Origin: Notospermus geniculatus
Lineage: Eukaryota > Nemertea > Pilidiophora > Heteronemertea > Lineidae
DNA length: 64,000 nucleotides
Direction of reading: 5' to 3'
Assembly (NCBI GenBank): GCA_002633025.1
Contig: NMRB01000029.1
Location: 288,867 to 352,866, forward strand
Part shown: in pieces, positions 21,874 to 34,900 of the stretch
How the letters are laid out: every line of letters begins with the position of its first letter
Numbering within the stretch: the stretch's first letter is position 1
Made by a program: the position numbers and the translations under genes
Notes under the pieces: model-generated
What the model saw: only the letters and a program-made list of their open reading frames with translations
The model's database searches: none
Told to the model about the DNA's origin: nothing

Positions 21874-24051
21874 CACATGTGCAAGAATCAGAACAAATAA
21901 ACTCGTAAGAGCTGAATCTAAAATCTAGACGATTTATTTTTAATTTTTTCATAGAATTACAGATGTTTTTTTCATACAGACATTTACTGGTGATTGTGAT
22001 GAGCCCGTTGGCTCAAAGTTGGGTTGGGTTTACACAATGTTATTATAGGTCTGTTATTGTAACATCAGAACACACGATCCACAGCAACACTTGGCACTAC
22101 AAAACCCTCGAAGGAACCAGAAGGATATTTCCTCACATTCCAAATAGTATTCAATGGGGGAAAATCTAGTTCTGTTAGTGTCCCTCCAATGAAAATTTCT
22201 GAGGCAATTCACAACAATGGAATCACCAACTCGCTTATATCCTCTTACCGAGATTTGTAACCTGTTCTTTGTAACCTGTTGTTTATAATTCCGAGTCTGT
22301 CCTCAGTAAAATGTTTTTCCTGTGTAGCTGTGCAGTGATAAAATGCCACCGTGGCAAACTAACAGTATGTAGCATGAGTGGCACATTGAAATTTCAAAAC
22401 AATTGAATGCAACAGACTGCTACACCGTAAGGTCCAGGGAACACTGCAAAATGGACAAGGATCAAATTCTTAACTTCTGAGGGCATTCCATTTCTTGCAA
22501 TCGTGTTAAGTAGTGCAGCATCAACGTATCATTTTACGTGTACAAAGGTTATAAAAGTTTTACACTGTATAAATACACAACATCCTCACTACTCACCAGG
22601 AGTTGGTAAACCAAGCACACCAAACGTCACAACAAAATGACTGTCTCCTAAAGCACATTTATACATGTTCATACTTCCATAATTCCTGGTTCTGAACGCA
22701 AACTCCAGTCTATTGGCCGAATACCGGTAACAGAAACTTCACAACAAAGAAAGAACACCTGACTCTTTCTATTCTCGGCTCAGTTTCATGGTCCCCATTG
22801 CACTTGGTCTAAGAAAATTGAAGCTGACCGAACTTGCTGTAGTGGGCCACTGTAGTTCAACAGTCTACCGTGGTATTTCACACTACAACCTAAACATGTG
22901 GGTCTATGCAAATGCTCACTTGCCACTGATTGAACGGAGTGGTAGGGACCGTAAATGGCCTGAATTTCTCAGGATGGGGTAAATATGTTTTCATTTTGCA
23001 ATGTGAGAACAGACAGATTGGACTTTCAAAGCCTTCCTTCCATTATAACATTAACTACATGTAACTCGGCTACTTTCCTTCATTTCATGAATAATCCACA
23101 AATATGTTACTGATTTGTCCAATAAAGTGGAGTTCACTGCACAGTTCTACACTTGACATTAGGAGTTGGCCTGGACTCTACAAAGCAAAGCTAAGAGAAT
23201 TTGTAGAAGCCGAGGAGGAACAAAAGCTGAGATCTTTCTATGGAAATTCAAATGCTCTGTGTTTTCAAACCATGTATATCGCGAACATAAAAGCAGATTA
23301 TGGGGTGACTAATGACACAAGCAATTTTTCAGCCTCAATTATCAATTCGACAGACAACATACCGTTCACATACCCATTGAGTTGTGCGTCATTCGATGTA
23401 CGTATATCAGATTTGAAAACAGCGTGGGAGTGAAGATAACAGCAGAACAAAAGGGTGGTGTCGAACTGCGTAGCTAATCTCAAAACCCCTAATGCCAAGT
23501 CTGAGTAATTTCTTCTAAATGTATCACTGACACATCCTACAATGATTAACGACCTATACATACAAAGTCCAAAGCACCAAAAAACTTCTCGGACCAAACT
23601 GGTAACACATCTCTTTCTATGCGTGGTGTGTTAGGACACCAGACCTCCTACCGGGATACAAATTGCTCATGACTCACATAATAAACCACAACACTGCGCA
23701 GGTCATCTACACGTAGATATCATACAGGTACATGTACATTTGTAGTTTATATACGTATATATATTACTTCTTATAAACAGCAATGCTCCAGCCCAAACAA
23801 CAACTATCTAAATATAGCAGCCCAAACACAAAACTCAGAGAATAAAAATAAGAATCTGTAAACGAATACAAAAAATAAATTAGAAAATGAAAGAAAGTTG
23901 TTCGGTCTTATAAGGAAAGCACGCCTACGTACATCTACCTTCAAAAGACACAACTACAGATCACCTTGGGCCCCAGTTCCATTACCATTGACTACATGTA
24001 CATGTATGCTCTACAACAATGGAACTGCAGCCCGAGTTATAAAGTGGGCAG

Positions 24052-24333
24052 CACACCAGGCGACGTGAAAGCGATATTGAAAGCAATCTTTTTGCTGCCA
24101 ATTGCCTGCCACCACAGACTAGGCCTAGGCAATATCGATTCTGTGTGTGTGGTGGTTGGCGATTCCTCTCGCCATAAAATCAAGCCAGTTTGATATTGAA
24201 CGATCATTGCTCAAGAGAAGAGTCCATGGATTGCTGTACGGCACACATGTGGCGTCAACAGCTGATTTTGCTTCGTGGTGATAAGATCATTTGCAATATC
24301 GCCCTCACCTCACTGGTCTGCTGCTTGCTTAAA
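24052..24333. mobile_element. Diverged foldback element related to 6532-6766
   Basis: The left end GCAGCACACCAGGCGA...AAAGCGATATTG and the right end GTGATAAGATCATTTGCAAT...GGTCTGCTGC match the ends of the element in semaphorin intron 4. The arms are less perfect, so this looks older. Confidence 0.6.
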
Positions 24334-24759
24334 GCCCTCCCAGCTTAGCGAGCATGCAAATCTATTGTTTGGCAGCAAGTGAACAATGATCTTTTATGGC
24401 AAATGTGATTCCTATACCTTTGAAGCAGCTAGGTTGCAGATGAAGGACTTGAAATTCTTTCAAAGGAGGAAACTCATGATCAAAGGGGCTGCCTCTGTTT
24501 TCATAACAAATCTTTGAAACTGACTGAGAAATTTCGAAGATTTTGTTGAAATCAACAGAGTTATCAGTAACAATGAAGGGCCAATGGGCACTCCCTCTCT
24601 CCCCACATACTGGATCCACTCCAGTTGAATGCTGCATCTACACAAAAATTTACCGTACATAGAGTTTACACCCAAAATGCAGTCTTATTGATATGAAATT
24701 TTAGCAACGAAAAATAAGGCCAAAATAACATGAAACAAACAAAGGCCCAGACAACGAAT

Positions 24760-24872
24760 TGAAATATATCTCGAAATGACTCATTGGGATATATCTTGAA
24801 ATGACTCATCAAGATACATCTCAAAATAACCCATTTGGGTTATATTGGGATATATATCAAAATTACCCATTG
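24760..24872. repeat. Short tandem repeat, unit about 30 bp
   Basis: The pattern GATATATCTTGAAATGACTCAT(T/C) occurs about 3.5 times with substitutions, later copies reading ATATATCAAAATTACCCATT. Confidence 0.7.
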
Positions 24873-26495
24873 GCAGGCCAACCAGCATAACATTCAACAA
24901 ATACAAACAGCATCAATACATACAGTGGTGGTTAACTACCACGACCTGAAAAATTGGACGAATAAATGAGGACAAATTACTCCACTGGTACAAACAGCCA
25001 TTTTTCTTTTTGTTTTCGTACCAGCGCTGCACAACGATTTTCAGTAAGACTCACTAATGGGGCAAAATGATTCTGGATATTCTGAGAAGCTTTTGCAGTA
25101 AAGGATCAGATCTAGACGCATAGAACTTTTTTTATGGATATAGTACATGTATTCAGGTGTATCATCAAAATGGAAAATCCACAAATGACATAACATAATG
25201 TCATGGTACCCCACATCGTCCACCGATGAACAGAACTGAGATTTTTATCCTCAAAACTTTTCTGAAATGCATTGTCTCAATTCATATTGAGATTTTTTCC
25301 CTCAAAACTGCCCTTGATTACAGTGGAGGTCATAGGAAAAATGGGCAGAGTTGCATCAGATTTGGAGCAGGTTTGGTCGCGCAAAATGCCATGTTGCCCT
25401 CCCTTGCGGGCGCCAACTGTATGTCGGATTCACATAGACAGCTACACAGTACACGGATATGTCGGCGAACAATGGCTTCACAAAGGGTTCATGACCATGA
25501 AACCTTTGTTTGCAAGCCGTTTTCGTGTACCGGTAGGTGTAGCTCTGTGTGAACCCGGCCTTAGAGGCAACTTGTAAATAATGACATGCAGAAAATTTTA
25601 GTGACGGATGCAACAAAGTAAGTAAAAGGGGGTCTTGCTGATTCGAAATTTAACCTCTACCCCTGGGACCACAAGCTGGTCTGTCAGTCAGTCTTGTTAG
25701 TATCTACCAAGCAGTAGACTGTGAATCAAATGCATGATTGGTCTCTCTCACATTATCATTAATTTCACTATTATGAATCTAAACAATTTCTGCAATATTT
25801 TTGTTGCGACTGATGAAAAATTTCTAAAAAAATGTCTAGAAACATACTTCTCTTGTACACAGGCAACATTTGACCTGTTACCGTTTTGACAAGTACAAAA
25901 ATTGTGCGCACAAATAACATTTATATACAATATCACTACACTAGGTCACAGTTATAACTGGCATTTACATCATTTCCACAATGTAGAGTCAACACTGCTA
26001 TACATTGTACCTGTACACAAATCAACATGTTCACAATCTTAACCTCGTCAGCTAACACTTTAAAGAAACCAAAGGAAATGAAAGCATCAAAGTTGACGAA
26101 GTTTTCAAAACACGAAATGAATAACGTTCTTTCTAAGCAAACGCAACCCTGAAGCTTTTTCCGACAACATGTGATTTTACAAAGACTGTTTCTGCCAATA
26201 AAATTCTTTCTAGATAAACTCAACCTTGAAACTTTTTCTGACAACAATCATCTAATTTTACAAAGACTTTACCAGGTACTGTCATAGAGTACCATTAGTG
26301 AATTTAGTCCTAACATTCAAGAATATAGGTGTATGACTTTAGCCACCGACAACAAGGCTATTTTTCAATGAGCGGAGGTGATATGCTGACAGTGGTATTG
26401 CTTTCTAATCCTAACAAGGCTTCACGTCTGACAACGTAAACCATCTTGAGAGTCCAGCAGACGGCATCTTCTGAATAAGTTTTATCACACCCTAT

Positions 26496-26792
26496 GGGCG
26501 TAATCGAATCCCCCGTTCTTGACAACACTTGTCGTGCTGACCCGGGTCATGTCGTTGCTGACTCAGCTCGAGAACGGCAGTCCCGAATGCTGAGAACGCA
26601 ACCCGACTCGGGCCAAGAACACGTTCTTATCAACCCTCTGCTGAGTGGGGAGTGAGGAGAACACGTTCTTGACCCAACTCGGATTGCGTTCTCGTCGTTC
26701 GAGACTCTGACTGCCATTCTCAAGTTGAGTCAGCAACTACATGAACTGGGTCAACATGAGTGTTGTCAAGAACGGGGATTTGAATAAGCCCC
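26496..26792. mobile_element. Foldback element with GGGCGTAATCGAATCCCC ends
   Basis: The left end GGGCGTAATCGAATCC...CGTTCTTGACAACACTTG is mirrored by the right end GTGTTGTCAAGAACGGGG-ATTTGAATAAGCCCC. The interior is rich in GAGAACG/CGTTCTC words in both orientations. It is related in layout to 41044-41478. Confidence 0.8.
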
Positions 26793-27192
26793 ATGATACT
26801 TTTGAAGAAAGCTTGTTCCTATCAAATACAGCATCTAAAGATTTTTCCTTCAAATTCTTCCAAGGTTTTCAGAAAACTTCAGCAGAAGATACGGACTGCT
26901 GAAACATTGGGGCAGATGAGTGTTTTGCATTGTTCGAGTTCTGTGCATGCAACTGCAAATTTTGGATACAAAACCACGATTTGTATGACAGGCAGGCACT
27001 TTGTAATGAAGTAAATACTAAGCTAAATACTAAATAGAATCCAGTGCAATTTCAGTGTGTCATAATTTAATTTTTACAGGTACCGAAGTAGAAACATTTT
27101 GGTCCAGCTACATTTCAATTCACCCAGTACTGTTTTATACAGCACTAATATCGGTAATGCCATTCATTTCTTTGGCTTTCAACTCTTTGATA

Positions 27193-27304
27193 GGCCCATA
27201 TGCACCAACGGAGTTTATTCCTGACTTGGGCTCAACCCACACATCTTCTATTGTCCTTCCATTGTCCCGAATTTAGGGTCAATGTGCGTTGGTGCATACG
27301 GGCC
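27193..27304. mobile_element. Small hairpin element with GGCCCATATGCACCAACG ends
   Basis: The left GGCCCATATGCACCAACG and right CGTTGGTGCATACGGGCC are inverted copies about 110 bp apart. The region is non-coding. Confidence 0.65.
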
Positions 27305-27803
27305 AATGTGTCAAACAAATGGATTAGCCATACCATGAATCTGAGACAGGTTTACCTACATAACTTCCACCATCAGATGGCTCACCATCTCTCGACTGCA
27401 AAAGCAGAATATATGGGTGACCATGTGGACACCTCGAAAGGAGTTCTTGATGAGCCATATGAGAGTGAACAGAATAGACAAGATAATAAATAGGAAATGC
27501 CCAAATATCACTGTATCATTTCTAAATGCCATCGCTTTTCTCCAAGAAATTCCCCTCTCAACTGCAGTCTTTTTGACCGAATGCTCAAATTCTCAGTACA
27601 ATGGTCATCAACTCTGCCATGACTGGAACGTATGTACATGTAGAGGGAACATGAATGTGGTCAGACCCAAGATTTCAAAGACCATACTAAACCAAGTCAC
27701 AACTACTCAGGTAATCGAACAACTGCTTCCTTTTAAAATTCTTCATCAATTCCACTTGAAATTAAGACAAGAAATTTGGAAGTCCAGAAGTACCACTCTT
27801 CCT

Positions 27804-28020
27804 GGACTGGTATTCATGAAGCTACTTAAGTCAAAGCAGGCCGAAGATATACACTCTTAAGTAAAGTGGTCCGAACAAGTGGAATTCATTGACCACTCAT
27901 AGTCACCCTTATATCTGAGACACCTCCAAGGCAGTCTTAACTTAAGTACCTCACCTAGCTTAGTGGACTACACTTGACTTAAGAGGTCTTAAGATAAGAA
28001 TTTTTATGAATACCGGTCCT
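27804..28020. mobile_element. Hairpin element with GGACTGGTATTCATGAA ends
   Basis: The left GGACTGGTATTCATGAAGC...ACTTAAGTC is mirrored by the right GACTTAAG...TTATGAATACCGGTCC. The arms are imperfect. Confidence 0.6.
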
Positions 28021-28334
28021 GAAGCCTCCAGCTGGAGTATTTTTTACCCCTTCACAAGAGTTAATGATGGTAATCGAACAATGCGACCACAATGAACATG
28101 TGAATGATATTCCTGGACACTAATACAAAATGAAATCTGACCAAGTCGGGCAAAACCTGGCCAAAGTCGCCAACACCATAGGGTACCATAAATAGGTTAT
28201 ATAGGGAGTGTCATCACAAAGACGAAGGTCTGTTTAGTGGCAAATAAAGCCTTATATCGAGTGTGCAACAAAGGGCACGTGTGATCAAAGCCTATGTCAC
28301 TCCCTAGTGACTTTGGCGGGTTTTCAGAGACCTG

Positions 28335-28445
28335 GGGCCGTATGCATAAAACATCTTAAGTGTAAAATTTCCCTTAAACTATTGTTCCAAACAAAAGATA
28401 AGGGAAATTTTACACTTAAGATGTTTTATGCATACGGCCGGGCCC
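28335..28445. mobile_element. Hairpin element with GGCCGTATGCATAAAAC ends
   Basis: Near-perfect inverted arms of about 45 bp run from GGGCCGTATGCATAAAAC to GTTTTATGCATACGGCC, around a short spacer. The ends resemble those of the GGGTCGTATTC elements. Confidence 0.85.
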
Positions 28446-29144
28446 CTGGTCACTAATGAAGGAAGCGGTCACTAGTCCTCAAGACGTGCAATTTTCATGA
28501 GTCATTTTACGATCTCATTAACATCATCTCAGACTAAGGATGGACGATGTCATTTGAAAGAAAAGTCACCATCATTTCAGATGAAAGGGCGCGTAAATAT
28601 TTTAAGTTGCTGAATGGCACGAGTCAACTCGCCACAACAGGTGATTGATAATACTACTGTACATGTATGTATATTCAAACCAAAGATACAAATTACCGTA
28701 CACATTTATACTTTTGCATTGCAATATTTTGATACAACATCCAAATAGAGCTCCACTCCCCACATCTGATGAGAACTTTGCTAGAACAATCCAACCATGT
28801 CAACGTGGGGCACATTTTTGTTGGTTTTATAGCAGAAAAGTGGCAAAGAGGAATGATCAAATTTCCAGGACACCAAGGACAGATGGGCACGGCATCAAAT
28901 GGCAGTAGCCTCATGCCTTTTGCGTACCTCGGAAATTGCTATCCTGCATCAATGCAACGAGCCCAGAATGGGATCAGGGTCTGGGGAGACCATTTTAACA
29001 TTTACTTCAGTTAGCTCAAGCACTCAACCATGTTTCTATTCAACTATTACTTCCCACACCTCCTGTTTGCACAGGGTTTCTTTATTTCAGATTTACTTGT
29101 AATGTTGGGAACCAGCTCATTACACTTCTGGTAGCTCGACTTGA

Positions 29145-29212
29145 AAGTGCCAGCCTGAAGAAGACCCCGATTGGGGTCGAAAATTTGCGAAATTTCTGGA
29201 GGACGACTCCTT
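29145..29212 (+). repeat. Repeat with hammerhead-like core, plus strand
   Basis: CTGAAGA at 29154 is followed by AGACCCC/GGGGTC inverted arms, then GAAA, then an AATTT-GCG-AAATT hairpin and CTGGAGG. This is the order of a hammerhead core (CUGANGA, stem II, GAAA, stem III, cleavage site). Stem I pairing is not convincing. A relative is at 16146-16210 on the opposite strand. Confidence 0.45.
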
Positions 29213-30966
29213 TTATTATATCATACTTGCTGCCACAGGGAATTCTATTTACCAGGGTCGCCGATGATCAGCCAAATATTTGAGACCCAAGTTACCACGA
29301 CCAATGACCTTCATTTGATGAAAAATTACTGATCTCCTGTCAAACATTATAGACAATTTACTTGAATGCTAGAATTACCTCAGACGTGCATTGTGTGCAT
29401 TCGTGCGAGGACCAGCCCGATGAGTGAGGCAAAATAACATGTATTCCCGATTAGGAACAACATGCCACAGATTGTCAGAACAAAAAGTTACTAACATTTA
29501 AGTCTTGATTCCCTCGACCTCCAGTAGAGGTCATCAGTTCAAAGTCCAAGGTCATATTCCAGCATTATTTACAACTCTGGTTTTGATAACTGTCAAAGGA
29601 CAATGATGACAACAATTCTGCATTATGTACCGTAAGCATATTTAGACATCATGGAATACGATGTGGTGTTTCTTAATGCAGGGCAAAGATCCATTTGATC
29701 AACTTCATTGGACTGAGGGACCTCTAACAATGTTGATGCCAAACACAAGAACTGAAGGGTCAAACGGGGATGAATGAAAATGACTATCAAAAATCCCCAA
29801 AATGCAACAAAATTTCCCCACATTCAGAAATAACAGTTTTCTGAATAGCACATGTAGACCACACTAGACATTCATGGATCAAGGATTTCTTCAGATAAAC
29901 TCTATTTCAGGAAATTACCTGAATATTTCCAGAACGCCTGATGAAATCACCCCAGAACGAAATCCCCTTTCCATTTATCGGGTCACATAGTCTCGAACAC
30001 AATCCCCCAACATTTTGAAATTGTGTGAGACTACATCATTCCAGCGGTATCATGGCAAGGCGACATCATCAACAAGCATTCTAAAAGCCTTGTAGCGTGG
30101 ATGGACCATAGGACAGCATACGCTGCAAGCGGGTCTTGGAATGCTCCTAATACCATCACAATCATGCCATCTAGCAGGAAACTTCCTGTTTCCAAGTCCG
30201 CATCAGATTCAGAAATCTTCACAAGCTTCATCACCTCTGCAACAATCCACCCAAAAAACAGCCCTCAGATCTTCTAAGTGATATTCAGCTGCACTTGTCT
30301 TCCACCAAAATCTTCGCTCTTGAACACGTCAGTGCTGAATTCAGTATCACATGGCCGGCAAATCCTCCCAAGGAGGCAGTGTTGATAAAAATATCCACGG
30401 CTAAGATCGGCACTTCCAGGCAGCCCTGAATCTTTCAGCATCCTACCTACTGCTGCTGCTGCTGCCCAATGTATTAAAGGAACTACTTCTGGCACCACAT
30501 AGTGGATTTGGGTCAATCTGAAATAGAGAAACGATGCACAATATTCAAGAAATGAAACAAACTCACTTGTTTTATACCATGGAGTGGAGAGGAGGATGCA
30601 CTGTCAAGCCCTGGTGCAACAGTTACATGTAGAAAAGGCACTACAATGTAAGAGAGGGAGTTGTCTTTGACATTTAAAACATTTTAAGAACTTGACAATT
30701 TTTCGGATGGGAGTCATACTGCACTAAATACTGTTCCACTTACACTATTTGCACAAACAGCCCGACAAAAATCGAGGCCAGACGAGAAAATAACCACGAA
30801 AACGGAAGCAATTTAATCTAATGCCTACAGAAAATCATTCGCCAGGAAACATGAAGCAAAATGGTGACATCTGACTCAAATTCGTTAATTGGTAAAAAAA
30901 TTACGCTAAAATTTGGGAGGCAAAAAGAGTGAAAACAACACCTGTCATGCAAGGTACTAACAGATA

Positions 30967-31092
30967 AATAGTGAGCTTTCGCAAGCGCCCGGTTAGGCCC
31001 TACGACGACGTTTATCTATTGTGTGGGAATACCCAAACAATAGATAAACATTGTCGTATGGCCTAACCGGGCGCTTGCGAAAGCTCACTATT
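30967..31092. mobile_element. 126-bp hairpin element with AATAGTGAGCTTTCGC ends
   Basis: Arms of about 55 bp (AATAGTGAGCTTTCGCAAGC and its complement at the right end) are almost perfect and enclose a short AT-rich spacer. Such a strong palindrome suggests a recent MITE-like insertion. Confidence 0.88.
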
Positions 31093-31986
31093 ACCACAAC
31101 AACTGCCACTTTTTTGGTACCGGTATTGTGATTATTAAAAATAATAAAACTCATTCACAATCGTTGAAGAGAAATTATGTATTTTTTCAAATGTTACAGT
31201 TGCGAATGGGAATACAGTGGAACTTCCCTGTGGTGTGTTAGACAGACCTCACATGCAATCACACAAAATGCATAAAAAATATGGTATTTCATCAGCACAT
31301 CTGAAAAAGACAGACAGGTCGTCATGCAGGAGAAAAGCAACAGAGAGGAAAGGATATGAAAACACTGAAGGAAACAAGAGAGGGTGGTCCTGATTTACAG
31401 AGGTCAAAATGAATAAAATAGAAATGACCTATTTGGGACTGAATTTTGGTGTCATCCAATGAGAGATATCTTCCCAGCAGAGGTGCTGTCCCAAGTAGAT
31501 TCCACAGAGTGCTATTATTAAGGTGACGAAGCATAAGCACATGCACTGATGAGCAAAGGATTGACATGAAGAAAACATGAAATGAACTAAACACAACAAA
31601 TGGGAACTATACAGCATACAAAGCATAGATGCCTAACCCTACAAAAACATGTAATGTCAGATAAGAGCATGGCCAAGATAACATCAAGTGACTACTCTGT
31701 TCCCATTTCGTCAAGTCCTGATGCACTAACGAGCCCAAACAGTAAATCATCTACCAGTATTGAAGTCAACAGATACAAGCAGGCTAACAGCATTCTGATA
31801 GTGACACTGGAGGTGGAAAGTTCTTGACATTTTCGAAACAAAACTTCACAACATTTACAAAACGGTCGTAAAAATAAAGATTTCAACTCTTTCCACCCAC
31901 CGTGAACCATCCATAGTTTGACAACATAAAAACAAGGACAGAATCTGGTGGAGTCCCAACTCACCTCTTGGCATATGGAAGATAAC

Positions 31987-34900
31987 TTAGTCTAGAACCA
32001 TTAGAAAGTGGATAGGTATAAAATGGGCATCATCCCCATCCCCTTCCGGTTCGTCGAAGGTCTCCGGGGCATGCTGGGCGGAAAGAGTCAAAAAGCAAAA
32101 AGCTTAAAATTTAAACGGCAGCAACAACCACACACGAAGATGGAGCAAAGCAGTGTATTGAAAATCGTTGAAAAAAATGTGAGAGGGAGGGGTTTCGTTG
32201 AGAGTGGAATAGAAAACTGAATATCACAGAATGATCTTTTCCATGTTTTTATCATATTTCAAGCTGCAGAATTCATTCAATATCCTACTGAAGCGATTAC
32301 TGTCTGGTGTGCACTTGTTGTGCCAACTATTGTAAGGTATTGTCAATTATGGCTAGTACCGGTATGCAAGATTTGGTGGAATTCTGCGCCAATAAGGTAC
32401 GATTTCGGAAACTGGCGCAACGATCATACACTTTCGAAGGACTTGAGGAAAGAAACTAGAGAATGAAGTTAGAAAGCCCGCATCCCAACAAGAGCAGGTA
32501 ATATCTTTATAGATCGGTGAGGGATCAAGGAAAATAGGCTGATGAAGTGAAGAAAAAAGGGAAAATACTGTGGGGCGTACCATCATCCCTTTGGTGGTTC
32601 AAATCGAATAGAAAATCACAGGGAGTATGAATGATACACGGATAGCTGCTGCTTATTTATGCTTTGAAGCAATTGATATTCGCGATATTCTCAGACCTGA
32701 CGAACAGCAAAAATATTCCTAAGTACAACATATTAGAAAACAATCTGATCAACTTTGAATTCGGAATTGAAAAGTAGTATGGTAAACCCTTATGACGGTT
32801 CACAGGGTTGTGTAACATTGACATGAAATACAGGTGTACATTGTATGCAACATATACCAATAAAGAGCAAATGAAACAAGCTAGCAATGGAAAATGAACA
32901 ATTTACCAGACTCCATAAATGTTAAATAACAGCATAAAAACAACATGTAACTACTTGATGAAAAGCATATGATATCCTGGGAGTACATGTATTTGAATTC
33001 TTCAACCTCAGCATCAAAAATGTTAAAACTGTGGGAACGAATAAAACACCAAAACAACCGAAGATATTACAACTAAATAGAAATTTAATGTTTGTAAAAT
33101 CTTTTATTGCAAGCACAAAAAGAGATTTATTTTCACCAAAAACAAAGCAATGGCACTCAAAGCATAAAAAGCACGATACTGGACTGAAAACAGTTGTAAA
33201 TACCTCGGAATATGCTGGAGGAGGTCTGTACCGATAGTCATAAACGTAAGTATACATTGGTGTGTACGTCAAATCTCCCATGGTTCCCTGGCCGTCATCG
33301 TCGTCATCATCCTGGATATTCACAGCACCACAAATACTTTCTGCATATGTTGGTGGATCTGAAAATGAAAGGGAATAATACAGAAAAGAGTTTTTCTCTT
33401 GTAATAGTTAAGTACAGCTGAGAGTGCACTTTCACAGAACTGCTTGAAATTAATTCAGTCATTCTGGCAGATTGCAAATTTTGTTACCTCTTCTATCGTG
33501 TTTATGATTGACGTATTTCAAATCGAACGATGTTGAATTTTCCTTACCATCAAATGGAGGTGGCGGCGTGGGCGTCTCCCTATAAGGGGGAGGAGCTGGC
33601 AATAGCTGGTTTCCAAAATATGATATGTTTGCATCGCGTAGCACCATTGGATCAGTCATGATGTGGGGTGAGAGACGCCTGAATGGCACAGTACCAATGA
33701 CTATGGGCAGATGAAGGGACAGATTGTAGGCTCCTGGGATGTGCAATGCCACCTGAAATAGAGTTACGTAGATACAGAATGTTTGTTGGATCACGGGATA
33801 TCGACACAGAATGCGACAACACAACGGGCCGTATTCAAAAAGGGTGTTTACGACTCAGACGTGTGTTACTTCGTCAAATGCATGGTGGAAGTGTGTGCAT
33901 TTAGCAGACCTGCCTACCCTAACTTTGAGCTGGCTGTCATGTTTTCGAGGAATAACCATAAAATGACACTTTTCAGTGTAAAATATCGAAACGCAAAATT
34001 CTGCGATTGTTCGTATCAGTGTAGTTTTCTCCACTTTAAGTGTAGTCCTTAATCAGAAAAACAGTCAAAATTACACAGGGGCCAAATTAGTCAGGCCCTA
34101 CTGGCAATTGCCACCCTGGCCTATCATACCAGACTACCAACACTGTATTGATCATTGTGTTCCCACCTAATTCCAAGCAAGCGCAGGCCTACATGTACCA
34201 TGGAGGAATATTCCTCCATGAGCATAGCCTCTGCCATCTTCAACCATCAAGGGTTAATATCAGGCAGTGACTCTAGGCCTTAGATAATATTCAATAGTTT
34301 TCACCAACTCCACTCAATATACTACGTCCAGCGCCCCAGCAGTAGTGGACACTGACCTCAAACATTGTCAGAGATCAAAGGCAAGCTTGTGTTTATGACC
34401 CGTCAATCATTCAACTCATGAAGGTGACGATCGCTTGACTCATGGAACTTGCTGCAAGTTTGATAAGACACCTCTAGGTCAACGTACAATGAATCACTGC
34501 CAACTTGAGCTGAGACAGAGTTCAGTTTTACGACAGATGCGCAGACCGATGCGCAGTTTACCGTTCTGAAGAAAGCATGGTCGGCAGTGGCACATCATGG
34601 CGCGCTATGTTCATCGTCTGGGGATTTGGTTGGGGGTTTCCGATGTGTATGGATAGTGATCTAGTTGTTGGGCAATATTTCTGCTAGTACTGACAAGGAA
34701 AACAAAAGGCAGGCTTAAAAATAATGATGAAATGAGGCACTTTTTCACACGTATTTTATTTGAAAACACATCGTATTTTGGAGACGCATCGTATCGTTTC
34801 CTTGCCAATCGTAATGCGTAAAAACTCAATTTTGAGCGGACAAAATACGCCGAAATACGCTGGGTAGGCAGGTATGATTTAGTGAAGTTACACACAGTAA

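Larger units (their letters stand above)
20701..31986. other. Gene-poor region between MYDGF-like and ARRDC genes
   Basis: Eleven kilobases without a recognised coding exon. They contain the MYDGF 3' UTR, a 42-bp tandem array (21256-21873), short tandem repeats (24760-24872), at least six hairpin elements and a hammerhead-like repeat. The stretches 22.0-24.0, 25.0-26.4 and 29.3-30.9 kb contain open frames of 60-110 codons without recognisable motifs, which I do not call as genes. The ARRDC 3' UTR should lie just below 31986. Confidence 0.55.

Noticed and set aside
23104-23433. 109-codon open frame as a gene.
   Set aside because: No recognisable motif, no clear splice sites or neighbours, and of a length expected by chance in this much sequence.
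27055-27860. Open frames of 73-147 codons as gene fragments.
   Set aside because: They run into hairpin elements (27193-27304, 27804-28020) and show no domain; probably chance.
30031-30516. Minus-strand open frames (67 and 80 codons) as a gene or pseudogene.
   Set aside because: Not in the same frame, no recognisable family and no supporting splice sites.
32922-33203. Reading through the donor at 33203 to extend ARRDC exon 8.
   Set aside because: The extension is Cys/Phe-rich and unlike alpha-arrestin tails, and a donor directly follows the PPAYSE motif.
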